NCBI RefSeq assembly: GCF_900115495.1
Contig: NZ_FOWR01000011.1
Span: 62,001-126,000 of the forward strand
Length of the DNA stretch: 64,000 nt
Source: Enterovibrio norvegicus DSM 15893
Lineage (GTDB): Bacteria > Pseudomonadota > Gammaproteobacteria > Enterobacterales > Vibrionaceae
Direction of reading: 5' to 3'
Part shown: piece by piece, positions 18,992 to 27,493 of the stretch
How positions within the stretch are numbered: the first letter of the stretch is position 1
How the letters are laid out: every line of letters begins with the position of its first letter
Translations under genes and position numbers: made by a program
The notes under the pieces: generated by a model
The model's database searches: none
Seen by the model: only the letters and a program-made list of their open reading frames with translations
What the model was told of the DNA's origin: nothing

Positions 18992-19947
18992 AGTTCACTT
19001 CCTGTCACGGTCGATCCGGTCACATCCAATCGACAGACGTGGACAAATCCTTCTTCATTTTGAACGTAATTATCCTGTAGCCACTTCGCTACACGCTCGG
19101 CAATCTCTTTATCATCAGTGATGCTAAAAAGTGTCGGCCCTGAGCCTGAAATGCCGGTAGCAAGTGCGCCCGCTTCCGTCGCATAGCGTCGTGCTTGTGC
19201 AAACCCTGGCAGCAGCTTTTCACGATACGGTTCTGCGACCACATCTTTGATCATGCTCGCCGCCAATTGCGGCTGACCAGAGTAACAGCCATGAATGAAG
19301 CCTGCCAGATGACGACCATGATTAATCACATCTTGGCGACGATATTGCGCGGGTAAAATGGCGCGGGCTTCAGCTGTCGGCACTTTGATACCTGGGTACG
19401 CCATGACCCAATACCATTCGTCGAAACAAGGCACTTGCTGACTGATGATACCGTTTTGCTCAACCATCAACTGCAAGCCACCCAAGTAACAAGGTGCTAC
19501 GTTGTCGTAATGCAAGCTACCAGAAATGGCCGCTTCCATTTCCCCCATTAACGCCAACAAGGTGGTTTCATCAAGGGCGTTATCATGAAAACGGTTAAGC
19601 GCATCCAATGCAGCAACAATGGAACATGCACTCGAACCAAGGCCTGAGCCAATCGGCATGTTCTTTTCTAGCGTCATGGCAACAGCGCGAACCGTCGCGC
19701 CATGTTTTTCCATTTCACGGCAAAAGACCAAGTAGCTTTGGTAGACGATATTTTCTTTCGGGTCTTCAGGCAGCTTATCAACAAAACTACCAATACAGTT
19801 TAGAGAAAATGGCACATTGCCACCGTCGGCGACTAAGACGCGGTCACCCAATAAGGTGCCGTCAATCGGGGACACTGCGGCCCCCAATACATCAAACCCG
19901 ACACTGACGTTACCGATAGACGCTGGCGCGTAAACCACAACACTCAT
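18988..19947 (-). CDS. thrB: homoserine kinase
   Basis: GHMP-family kinase that phosphorylates homoserine. The 319-residue protein has the ATP loop [10 protein letters not shown] (98-107) and the C-terminal [12 protein letters not shown] motif. The N terminus [19 protein letters not shown] is also characteristic. Only 2 nt separate it from thrA and it overlaps thrC by 4 nt, so the three are one translationally coupled unit. Confidence 0.98.
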   Translation of the reverse strand: MSVVVYAPASIGNVSVGFDVLGAAVSPIDGTLLGDRVLVADGGNVPFSLNCIGSFVDKLPEDPKENIVYQSYLVFCREMEKHGATVRAVAMTLEKNMPIGSGLGSSACSIVAALDALNRFHDNALDETTLLALMGEMEAAISGSLHYDNVAPCYLGGLQLMVEQNGIISQQVPCFDEWYWVMAYPGIKVPTAEARAILPAQYRRQDVINHGRHLAGFIHGCYSGQPQLAASMIKDVVAEPYREKLLPGFAQARRYATEAGALATGISGSGPTLFSITDDKEIAERVAKWLQDNYVQNEEGFVHVCRLDVTGSTVTGSEL

Positions 19948-19949
19948 GG

Positions 19950-22409
19950 TTACACCCCCAGTTTCCAGCCAAGTGTACGCATCAAGTCTGCGAACACACC
20001 CGCCGCGGTCACTTCAGTACCCGCACCGTAGCCACGCAATACCAACGGAATCGGTTGGTAGTAGCGGCTGTAGAACGCGAGTGCATTCTCGCCTTCTTTA
20101 ATCTTGAACATCGGGTCATCAGCATCAACCGCTTGGATTTTCACTGAACATTGACCGTTGTCGATGCTACCAACATAGCGCAACACTTTGCCTTCACTGC
20201 GCGCCTCGCCCGCAATCTTATCGAAGTAAGCATCTGCCTCTGGCAGTTTCGCCATGAATGTCTCTACATCGCCAGAGTCATCAAAGCCTGGTGGCAATGC
20301 TGGTTCGACATCGACGTCTTCAAGCTCTAGATTCATGCCTGCTTCACGCGCAAGGATCAACAGTTTACGCGCCACGTCCATGCCAGACAGGTCGTCACGA
20401 GGATCGGGCTCGGTGAAGCCGCTTTCACGCGCAACGCTTGTTGCTTCACTAAAGCTTTGGCCTTCATCCAATTTACCGAAGATGTGCGACATTGAGCCGG
20501 ACAAGATACCGGTAAATTTCTCAAGCTCGTCACCCGCAGCGATCAAGTTCTGCAAGTTTTCGATAACTGGCAAGCCTGCACCCACTGTGGTGTCGTACAT
20601 AAACTTACGGCGACGTGTACGCGCTGCATTACGCAGTTGCTGGTAGTACGCCATGCTGGCAGTGTTTGCTTTCTTGTTCGGCGTGATCACGTGGAAACCC
20701 GATGACAGGAAATCAGCATATTGGTCAGCAATTGATTGATCTGACGTACAGTCAATAAACACTGGGTTGATCACGTGGTGTTGTTGAACCAAACGCACCA
20801 TGCTTGGCAGACTAAAGCCTTCTTCAGCACTCGCTAACGCTTCACGCCAGTTGTTTAGGTCAATACCTTTGCTATCGAGCTTCATTTGGCGGCTGTTCGC
20901 AAGACCACAAACTCGGATCACAATGCCCTGCTCTGCGAGTTTGACTTGCTGGCGTTTCACCTGCTCAACCAACTCACCGCCTACGCCACCCACACCCACG
21001 ATGAACACATCGAGGTAGTGATTACTGTTAAACAAGTTTTCGTGACACGCTTTCACTGCTTCCGACACTTTGTTGTTCGGAATAACCGCTGAGATAGAAC
21101 GCTCAGAAGAACCCTGTGCAATCGCAACAATGTTTACGTTCACTTCCGCCAGTGATGTGAAGAATTGGGAAGCCACGCCTTTCGCAGTGCGCATTGCATC
21201 GCCCACCAAAGAAACGATCGCAACGTCATCCGTAAAATCAACTGGCTCTAGCAAGCCATCTTTTAGTTCAAGCTCAAAGCTGTCATGTAACGCACGCTCT
21301 GCCAGTGCTTTGTCGTCAGACTCAATACAGAAGCTGATGCTGTATTCAGACGAAGACTGAGTGATCAAAACGACAGACACACCCGCCGCTGACATGGCAC
21401 CAAATACACGCGCCGCCATGCCCACCATGCCTTTCATGCCAGGGCCTGACACGTTCACCATGCTGAGGTCGCTAAGGGTGGTGATCCCTTTAACCGCTAG
21501 GTTGTCTTCGCCGTTGTCGATGCCGATCAATGTGCCCGCACCTTGAGGGTTCGCGGTATTTTTGATCAAGCAAGGGATGTGGAAACGGGCAATAGGTAGG
21601 ATGGTTTTCGGGTGAAGCACTTTCGCACCGAAGTACGACAGCTCCATCGCTTCTTGATAGCTCAGTGATTTAAGCAGCTTCGCATCTGGCACCAAACGTG
21701 GGTCACAGCTGTAAACGCCGTCTACGTCCGTCCAAATCTCGCAGCACTCCGCACGCGCACACGCTGCCAAAACCGCCGCAGAGTAATCAGAGCCGTTACG
21801 GCCTAAGGTAACAAGCTCACCTTTTTCATTCGCCGCGGTGAAGCCCGGCATCAAACCAATGTGCTTCGCCGGAATTGGCTCGCGCTTGAAGTTGTCAGAA
21901 GACACCTCAATGTCCACCATGGCTTCAAGGTAATCACCTTTTGCTTGCAGATAATGCACAGGATCAATCACGAACGTCTTATGACCACGTGCTTGCAACA
22001 ATGCTGACATGGTCGCGATAGACAGACGCTCACCTTTGCTGATGATGCGTGCGTAGATGTTGTCAGGACACAAGCCCAGAAGCGCAATACCATGGATGTA
22101 TTGCTTGAGCTGATTCAGTGTTTTATCCAGTTCGAGGTAAAGCGGCGCTTTATCGAACGTTTCTTCCATTTCATCAAGCCCATCAAACAAGGCGCTAAAA
22201 ATGGCGTGGATCTCGGCAACTTGGCGCTCTGCCTCACCGTGTTTAACGGTGCTATCAATCACTGCGACAAGCGCGTTAGTGATTTTAGCTGGTGCAGAAA
22301 GTACAGCGGATACGTCACTTTGACAGGTATTGCTGGTAATGATTTCTGCGGCTCTACTAAATCGTTCCGCATTCGCGAGGGATGTTCCCCCAAACTTTAA
22401 AACTCGCAT
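19950..22409 (-). CDS. thrA: bifunctional aspartokinase I / homoserine dehydrogenase I
   Basis: Fused enzyme catalysing the first and third steps of threonine synthesis. With the ATG at 22409 it is 819 residues, essentially the E. coli ThrA length. This start is chosen over one 18 bases upstream because GGAGGAAAGG precedes it and the product begins [17 protein letters not shown]. The kinase domain (about 1-250) shows KFGGTS and [15 protein letters not shown]. The ACT regulatory region (about 310-455) has [17 protein letters not shown] and [17 protein letters not shown]. The dehydrogenase (about 460-819) has [13 protein letters not shown] and TPNKKANT. It is controlled by the thrL attenuator upstream. 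Confidence 0.98.
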   Translation of the reverse strand: MRVLKFGGTSLANAERFSRAAEIITSNTCQSDVSAVLSAPAKITNALVAVIDSTVKHGEAERQVAEIHAIFSALFDGLDEMEETFDKAPLYLELDKTLNQLKQYIHGIALLGLCPDNIYARIISKGERLSIATMSALLQARGHKTFVIDPVHYLQAKGDYLEAMVDIEVSSDNFKREPIPAKHIGLMPGFTAANEKGELVTLGRNGSDYSAAVLAACARAECCEIWTDVDGVYSCDPRLVPDAKLLKSLSYQEAMELSYFGAKVLHPKTILPIARFHIPCLIKNTANPQGAGTLIGIDNGEDNLAVKGITTLSDLSMVNVSGPGMKGMVGMAARVFGAMSAAGVSVVLITQSSSEYSISFCIESDDKALAERALHDSFELELKDGLLEPVDFTDDVAIVSLVGDAMRTAKGVASQFFTSLAEVNVNIVAIAQGSSERSISAVIPNNKVSEAVKACHENLFNSNHYLDVFIVGVGGVGGELVEQVKRQQVKLAEQGIVIRVCGLANSRQMKLDSKGIDLNNWREALASAEEGFSLPSMVRLVQQHHVINPVFIDCTSDQSIADQYADFLSSGFHVITPNKKANTASMAYYQQLRNAARTRRRKFMYDTTVGAGLPVIENLQNLIAAGDELEKFTGILSGSMSHIFGKLDEGQSFSEATSVARESGFTEPDPRDDLSGMDVARKLLILAREAGMNLELEDVDVEPALPPGFDDSGDVETFMAKLPEADAYFDKIAGEARSEGKVLRYVGSIDNGQCSVKIQAVDADDPMFKIKEGENALAFYSRYYQPIPLVLRGYGAGTEVTAAGVFADLMRTLGWKLGV

Positions 22410-22459
22410 CCTTTCCTCCAGCTCCATCCCGAGCTTTCTAATTCAAAAGTAAACTAATG

Positions 22460-22499
22460 AAAAAAAAGCCCGCACCTTGTGGGGTACGGGCTTTTTTTT
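22460..22499 (-). terminator. thr operon attenuator terminator
   Basis: On the minus strand an 8-A run, GCCCGTACC, loop, GGTGCGGGC and an 8-T run form a strong intrinsic terminator with one mismatch, between thrL and thrA. The 11-mer AGGTGCGGGCT of its 3' arm (22467-22477) is duplicated exactly at the end of the leader ORF (22517-22527). This provides a competing antiterminator partner for the 5' arm. Confidence 0.92.
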
Positions 22500-22514
22500 A
22501 AAATTCTGTGCAAA

Positions 22515-22586
22515 TCAGCCCGCACCTGCACACGTAGTGCCGGTAATAATGGTAATAATGAAACGGATTGTGGCTGATTGAAGCAT
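22515..22586 (-). CDS. thrL: thr operon leader peptide
   Basis: A 23-codon ORF that I read directly from the sequence. It starts at the ATG at 22586, preceded by AAGGAAG, and begins MLQSATIRF. The middle is Ile/Thr-rich (IITIITGTT) and the end is CAGAG-stop. It contains five Ile and five Thr codons, the regulatory amino acids of thr attenuation, including two ATT-ATT Ile pairs and an ACT-ACG Thr pair. The sequence differs from E. coli ThrL, but position, length, codon content and the downstream terminator leave little doubt. Ribosome stalling at Ile or Thr codons should favour antitermination into thrA. Confidence 0.93.
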   Translation of the reverse strand: MLQSATIRFIITIITGTTCAGAG

Positions 22587-22818
22587 GTTTTAGAACTTCC
22601 TTGCTGCGTTTTTATAACCTTTACCCAAAGCGGGTTACTAGGTCAACAAAAATTTAAGTTATCTCTCAAAAAAACGCAGCTTTTCGCAACTCTTAGTTAA
22701 CCATTTTAAAAGATGAGAAAGCGCAGCATTCCGGAGGTTACTTCTTGCGCAATAGTCATCATCAAGACATAGTGGGTTGAAAAGTGATGGAAAAAGCATC
22801 TACTCCAAGGAGGGAATC

Positions 22819-24546
22819 GTGGCAGAAGCAATGGAGCAACTCGTCGCAGCGACAATTTTACAAGGCTCTGATGCCATGTACGGTCGCTTTCTTGATGTAA
22901 CGGCTGGCGCACAAGAGCGTTTTGAGCAGCAAGACTGGAAAAGCGTACAATCGGCATTGAAAAAACGTATTAACTTTTACGACCTTCATGTCGGGCTCGT
23001 CGCCCAGCAACTCAAAACCATGCTCGATAAGCAACACGCAACACGCTCATTCCTCATGGGTGTAAAAGATGCGTACAGCCAACTCCTCGATGATTACCCT
23101 CGCTATGACATTGCAGAGAGCTTCTTTAACTCTGTGTATTGCCGAATTTTCGATCATCGTAATATTCGCCGAGACAAACTGTTCGTTAACAGCTCGCAAG
23201 GCGGGCGTATTCCCAAATACCCAACCCCATTGCTAAAACGTTACGCCAGCAATAAAAACCTGATTCATACCGTTGAGCGTTTGTTGGACGATACCCCTTT
23301 TACCTTGGCGTGGGAAAACAAAGCGCGAGATGTTCATCGTATTGTTGAAGCGCTCCAACTTCGCTTAGGGCCTCAACTGACCAGTGAAATCATCATTGAT
23401 ATGGTGCGTGAGCCTTTCTATCGAAACAAAGGGGCTTATTTGATTGGCCGCATTGAGATGGCTAACCAAATGCGCCCATTAGTGATCCCAGTCTTGATCA
23501 ATGAACAAGGTGAACTTGTCGTGGATGCTTGTATCTCGGATTCCGATGATGTCAGTGTTATCTTCGGCTTTGCGCGCTCTTACTTCATGGTTTACGCCCC
23601 CGCGCCTGCGGCCTTGGTCGATTTTCTTAGCCAGTTGATGCCACACAAAACACCGGCGCAACTCTATACCGCCATAGGCTGTCAGAAACACGGCAAAACG
23701 GAACTGTACCGAGAGTTTCTGCACCACATGGATAACTCAGATGACCAGTTCGTTATCGCCCCAGGCATCAAAGGGATGGTGATGTCCGTGTTTACCCTCC
23801 CCTCTTATGGCTTCGTGTTCAAGATCATTAAAGACAAGTTCGCCCCACAGAAAGACATCACGCATGCCGTCGTCAAAGAGAAATACCAATTGGTAAAAGA
23901 GCATGATCGTGTGGGACGAATGGCGGACACCTTGGATTACCGCAACTTTATCTTTCCAAGAGAACGCTTCAGCGAAGAATTAATTAAAGAACTCATGGAC
24001 GTTGCGCCGTCTCTCATCAAACTCACGAACAAAGAAATCCATATCAGTCATTTGTATATGGAACGACGCATGATCCCGCTCAATATCTACCTTGAGCAAG
24101 CGAACGAAGAAGAACTAAGAGAAGCAGTGCAAGAATATGGCGATGCCATTAAACAACTCGCTGCCGCAAACATCTTTGCGGGAGACATGCTGTTTAAAAA
24201 CTTCGGTGTCTCGAGGCATAGCCGTGTCATCTTCTACGATTACGATGAAATCATGTATCTGACAGAGGTTAACTTTCGACGTATTCCACCACCACGCTTC
24301 CCTGAAGATGAAATGGCGGCAGAACCTTGGTACAGCGTTGGCGAATATGATGTATTCCCCGAAGAGTTTCGCACCTTCTTATTGATCAACCCGAAAATAC
24401 GTTCGCTCTTTAACGAACTGCATTCTGACTTGTTTGATGCTGACTATTGGAAGCAATTGCAAAGCAACATTCAACAAGGCCAGTTCAACGATGTCTTCCC
24501 ATACAGCGATGACACTCGTTTCAATATTCTCAGGGCTAAAATGTGA
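22819..24546 (+). CDS. aceK: isocitrate dehydrogenase kinase/phosphatase
   Basis: AceK phosphorylates and dephosphorylates isocitrate dehydrogenase, setting the split between the TCA cycle and the glyoxylate bypass. The GTG at 22819 has AGGAGGG just upstream and gives 575 residues, aligning with the E. coli N terminus (…[17 protein letters not shown]). The ATP-binding segment [23 protein letters not shown] and the kinase-side [14 protein letters not shown]…VIFYDYDEI motif are present. It stands alone: aceB and aceA, its usual operon partners in E. coli, are not in the window. A hairpin follows the stop. Confidence 0.96.
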   Translation: MAEAMEQLVAATILQGSDAMYGRFLDVTAGAQERFEQQDWKSVQSALKKRINFYDLHVGLVAQQLKTMLDKQHATRSFLMGVKDAYSQLLDDYPRYDIAESFFNSVYCRIFDHRNIRRDKLFVNSSQGGRIPKYPTPLLKRYASNKNLIHTVERLLDDTPFTLAWENKARDVHRIVEALQLRLGPQLTSEIIIDMVREPFYRNKGAYLIGRIEMANQMRPLVIPVLINEQGELVVDACISDSDDVSVIFGFARSYFMVYAPAPAALVDFLSQLMPHKTPAQLYTAIGCQKHGKTELYREFLHHMDNSDDQFVIAPGIKGMVMSVFTLPSYGFVFKIIKDKFAPQKDITHAVVKEKYQLVKEHDRVGRMADTLDYRNFIFPRERFSEELIKELMDVAPSLIKLTNKEIHISHLYMERRMIPLNIYLEQANEEELREAVQEYGDAIKQLAAANIFAGDMLFKNFGVSRHSRVIFYDYDEIMYLTEVNFRRIPPPRFPEDEMAAEPWYSVGEYDVFPEEFRTFLLINPKIRSLFNELHSDLFDADYWKQLQSNIQQGQFNDVFPYSDDTRFNILRAKM

Positions 24547-24560
24547 ATTAAGGCTTAACT

Positions 24561-24592
24561 GGCGTGCCATTTAGGCACGCCGTTTGCTTTTA
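24561..24592 (+). terminator. terminator after aceK
   Basis: GGCGTGCC / GGCACGCC 8-bp stem with loop ATTTA, followed by a T-rich tract (GTTTGCTTTT). Confidence 0.8.
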
Positions 24593-24740
24593 ATTTAGAG
24601 AAGAAGAAGAGGCGGCAACGCAGTGACACGGCGACAATTCCCAATTGTAGAAAAAACCTGCAACACCTCTTATCAAAACTGAAACGAGTGAACTAGACTA
24701 GACACTTAATCATAAAAATAATCAAAAAGGAGTGGCATAA

Positions 24741-25217
24741 ATGAACAAGCTTTTACTCGCTGTCACTCTTCAATTCGTGGCATTTTTTAGTGCTGCACAA
24801 GACTCCCTGCCGCTTTATGAATATATAGAGGAAGACGCGCGCAAGCCGTGGTTTTCGAGTTCAATCACCAGCGGTTATAGCGGGTTCGACAGTTGGACTA
24901 TCAATAGCGGGTATCACTACCCTGTCCTTAAGAACATAAACGTTTATTTAGCCACTGAAATGCGCACCGCCACCAACGACTCAACAAGTACTAAAGGTTT
25001 GTTAAGCGGTATTCAATACAGCTTTAATGAAAAGCTCAGTTTTGAAAGCAGTGTCCAAGCGGAGCACGCTAACGAAGAGACCGTAGGTATTGTCGGGATG
25101 GGCAGTAAGTTGCAACTCACCGAGCACCTCAATGTTGAAGCGCGTTTTGATTATTCATTAAACCAAGAGCCTTCAGCGTCAGCACAATATCAACTCGGTG
25201 TCGGTTACCGCTTCTAA
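24741..25217 (+). CDS. small outer-membrane beta-barrel-like protein, unknown function
   Basis: 158 residues with a cleavable signal peptide (MNKLLLAVTLQFVAFFSAAQ, likely cleavage near residue 18-20). The rest is alternating polar/aromatic short strands (SSITSGYSGFDSWTINSGYHYPV, LLSGIQYSFNEKLSFE, AQYQLGVGYRF) with no long hydrophobic helix. The C-terminal residue is Phe preceded by a YR beta signature, as expected for a BAM-assembled outer-membrane strand. I do not recognise the family. AAGGAG precedes the ATG at normal spacing. It is convergent with the RraA-like gene. I infer a small outer-membrane protein. Confidence 0.7.
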   Translation: MNKLLLAVTLQFVAFFSAAQDSLPLYEYIEEDARKPWFSSSITSGYSGFDSWTINSGYHYPVLKNINVYLATEMRTATNDSTSTKGLLSGIQYSFNEKLSFESSVQAEHANEETVGIVGMGSKLQLTEHLNVEARFDYSLNQEPSASAQYQLGVGYRF

Positions 25218-25241
25218 CCGACATTTGCTTATGCGGCTGCA

Positions 25242-25721
25242 TTACTTGACGGGTACTTTGCTGACCATGACGCCGTTAAGGTCAGCATACAGATAATCCC
25301 CAGACGCTATGGAAACACCCCCCAGATCGAGCGTTACACCCACGTTCCCAGCCCCCAACTTTTCGGTTTTGATCGGGCAGACTCCCAAAGCTTTCACCCC
25401 AAGCGCCATTGTGCTTAGTGCGCCCGCATCTCGCACGGCGCCAAAAATAACAATGCCTTTCCAATTATTTTCAACTGCGCGTTCTGCCAACAAATCGCCT
25501 AGTAGTGCTTTGTTCAAACTGCCTTGCCCATCAACAACCAAAACACGGCCATGACCAGGTTGATTAACCAGCTCCCTCACCTTCGAGTTATCTTCCATAC
25601 AATGTAGGGTTTCGACCTGCCCTGAGAAAATTGACTCACCACCAAAATCACGCCATTGGATAGGTAGCCATTGAACGGTATCACCGTGTTCATCGCTCAA
25701 ATCAGGAAGTAAATCGTTCAT
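25242..25721 (-). CDS. RraA-family protein (RNase E regulator-like / HMG aldolase-like)
   Basis: RraA-fold protein. The family contains inhibitors of RNase E and also 4-hydroxy-4-methyl-2-oxoglutarate/oxaloacetate aldolases. The ATG at 25721 has GGAGG just upstream and gives 159 residues beginning MNDLLPDLSDEHGDTVQW. An in-frame upstream start at 25808 would add 29 residues atypical of the family. Visible motifs are the CMEDNSKVRELV block, RVLVVDGQGSLNKALLGDLLAERA, the active-site GAVRD (R97, D98) and DYLYADLNGVMVS. Retention of R-D means aldolase activity is possible. Sequence alone cannot separate the two roles. It is transcribed divergently from the arcA side. Confidence 0.85.
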   Translation of the reverse strand: MNDLLPDLSDEHGDTVQWLPIQWRDFGGESIFSGQVETLHCMEDNSKVRELVNQPGHGRVLVVDGQGSLNKALLGDLLAERAVENNWKGIVIFGAVRDAGALSTMALGVKALGVCPIKTEKLGAGNVGVTLDLGGVSIASGDYLYADLNGVMVSKVPVK

Positions 25722-26217
25722 ATCGCCTCCATGCTTTTTCATGATTTTCTTAAATATTCTGTTGAAAGATCGCGTGCATTGCGGGTATCCAGCCATAACT
25801 GTAGCCAAACTTTCACGACTCGCGTTTTTTAGCGAACAGACAATACGTTCTCAAACGAGATAACCCTGACATTCAAAATGGCGTCAGCCTCAATGATAAC
25901 GTGCTACTTAGATGCAAACTCTAACAAAGCGACTGAATACAATTTAATCATCCACACTAACACCTTATTTATATATTTAATTCCCCTCTGCGGATTGCTG
26001 CACAAATTAGAAAAACGTGAAGTGACGAGCGCAAAGCTCTATAGGGGAAGTGGTTGACCGTTATGCTACAACATGGTGAGATACCTGCGCTGGCGCGAAA
26101 TCTCTTTACACAATTTTCACACCTGTTGTAATAGTACGAAAATGTTTAAACGTACTCTTAAAGAATCGGCCAAGTATCTAAGTGATATTCCCCTTTTTGG
26201 GACGACTTTCGCCGAGA

Positions 26218-26231
26218 TTGACGTATATCAA
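26218..26231 (+). promoter_or_regulatory. FNR box upstream of arcA
   Basis: TTGAC-GTAT-ATCAA, nine of ten matches to the FNR consensus, 303 bp before the arcA ATG. E. coli arcA is known to be FNR-activated. A class II arrangement would put a transcript start near 26266 and a leader of about 270 nt. Confidence 0.75.
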
Positions 26232-26265
26232 TAAAGATTAAAAAAAATCGCGTTGATTTATTACT

Positions 26266-26453
26266 AATTATTGTTAGCACGCTGTTAAATGAATACAATC
26301 AGCGCTATCCAATGGATTTGCTGGCCAAAATGATTTGATCAGTAGCATGCAGCGTAAAATTACGCTTCAGCAAAAACCTTCTCTAAGGATGGCGTTCGGA
26401 TCAGGGAAGTATGCTTTTGAAAGTCGAACAATGGCTTTCTTGGTTTTTTTCCT
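26266..26453 (+). ncRNA. possible terminated leader or small RNA ahead of arcA
   Basis: A hairpin GAAAGTC / GGCTTTC (26419-26439, loop GAACAAT) is followed by TTGG and seven T. It resembles an intrinsic terminator inside the arcA leader, 84 nt before the ATG. With a start inferred from the FNR box, an RNA of roughly 185 nt would result. The 5' end is inferred, not observed, and the T-run is offset from the stem by four bases. It could equally be an ordinary leader structure. Confidence 0.35.
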
Positions 26454-26533
26454 GTTTGTAAATTTTTTTCATAGAATCAACATATTCTGTGATTGTTAAA
26501 TACCAGATTCCTTAAAGAAATTAGGTAACGCCA

Positions 26534-27253
26534 ATGCAAACCCCTCATATTCTGATTGTAGAAGACGAACACGTAACGCGTAACACGCTGAAAAGTATCT
26601 TTGAAGCGGAAGGTTACACAGTACTGGAAGCCAACGATGGCGAGGAAATGCACCAAGTGCTTTCCAACAATCAGGTACACCTGGTGATCATGGACATCAA
26701 CCTTCCAGGTAAAAATGGCCTGCTGCTAGCACGCGAATTGCGCGAGCAAGGCGACATGGCTCTGATGTTCCTAACTGGTCGTGATAACGAAGTAGACAAA
26801 ATCCTAGGCTTGGAAATTGGCGCTGACGATTACATCACTAAACCATTTAACCCACGTGAACTGACTATCCGTGCACGCAACCTTTTGACGCGTGCAATGA
26901 GCCAAGGTGCAGTACCAGAAGACAAACGTTCTGTAGAGCGATATGTGTTCAACAACTGGGTACTTGATATCAACAGCCGTTCACTGATCAGCCCAGACAA
27001 CGAGCAATTCAAACTGCCACGTTCTGAGTTCCGTGCCCTGCTGCACTTCTGTGAAAACCCAGGTAAAATCCAAACACGTGCAGACCTTCTTAAGAAGATG
27101 ACTGGCCGTGAATTGAAACCACATGACCGCACGGTTGACGTTACTATTCGTCGTATCCGTAAGCACTTCGAGTCATTTGGTGATACACCTGAAATCATCG
27201 CTACTATCCACGGCGAAGGTTACCGTTTCTGCGGCGAGCTTGAAGATATTTAA
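26534..27253 (+). CDS. arcA: aerobic respiration control response regulator ArcA
   Basis: OmpR/PhoB-family response regulator that represses aerobic respiratory and TCA genes when ArcB signals a reduced quinone pool. The 239-residue protein has the receiver domain with the acidic pocket (E10, D11), phosphoacceptor D54 in VIMDINLPG, and the [10 protein letters not shown] switch loop. The C-terminal winged helix covers about 135-235 and ends with [15 protein letters not shown] and [10 protein letters not shown]. It is convergent with arcB, so the two genes of the system are adjacent here. An FNR box and a long leader lie upstream. Confidence 0.98.
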   Translation: MQTPHILIVEDEHVTRNTLKSIFEAEGYTVLEANDGEEMHQVLSNNQVHLVIMDINLPGKNGLLLARELREQGDMALMFLTGRDNEVDKILGLEIGADDYITKPFNPRELTIRARNLLTRAMSQGAVPEDKRSVERYVFNNWVLDINSRSLISPDNEQFKLPRSEFRALLHFCENPGKIQTRADLLKKMTGRELKPHDRTVDVTIRRIRKHFESFGDTPEIIATIHGEGYRFCGELEDI

Positions 27254-27280
27254 TCTTCGCTGACGCAAACGACAGATATA

Positions 27281-27308
27281 GAAAAGGCCTGCTTTGCAGG
27301 CCTTTTTG
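27281..27308. terminator. bidirectional terminator, arcA / arcB
   Basis: AAAAGGCCTG CTTTG CAGGCCTTTTT hairpin. It can stop arcA and also arcB transcripts arriving from the other side. Confidence 0.92.
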
Positions 27309-27493
27309 TTTTCGATGTTCAGTCATGCAGAGAATGTCTCTACTTACTTCAACTATTCTTCCTCTCCTGCCCATGCTTCATGCCCTGCCCTATCAGACAG
27401 ATTCGCGAGCACATCGCGTTCAAAAGCCAGAAAGGTCAGCAGAAAAGAAGAGGGAGGGACAACAGCATCGGCCTTCACCCCTTCTTTATCTTG

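Larger units (their letters stand above)
25722..26533. other. long arcA upstream region
   Basis: 812 bp without a protein-coding gene. It contains a near-consensus FNR box (26218-26231), a 6-bp hairpin AGCGTA/TACGCT (26351-26366) and a terminator-like hairpin (26419-26450), all on the arcA strand. The remainder is AT-rich and I see nothing else definite. Confidence 0.6.

Noticed and set aside
22777-22818. Upstream start for aceK at TTG 22777
   Set aside because: GTG 22819 has a strong AGGAGGG just upstream and aligns exactly with the E. coli AceK N terminus.
25722-25808. 29-residue extension of the RraA-like protein
   Set aside because: The extension is basic and atypical. ATG 25721 has GGAGG directly upstream and gives the normal family length.
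27310-27490. ArcZ-like small RNA between arcA and arcB
   Set aside because: E. coli ArcZ lies near arcB, but I see no promoter-plus-terminator unit in this gap other than the shared arcA/arcB hairpin.
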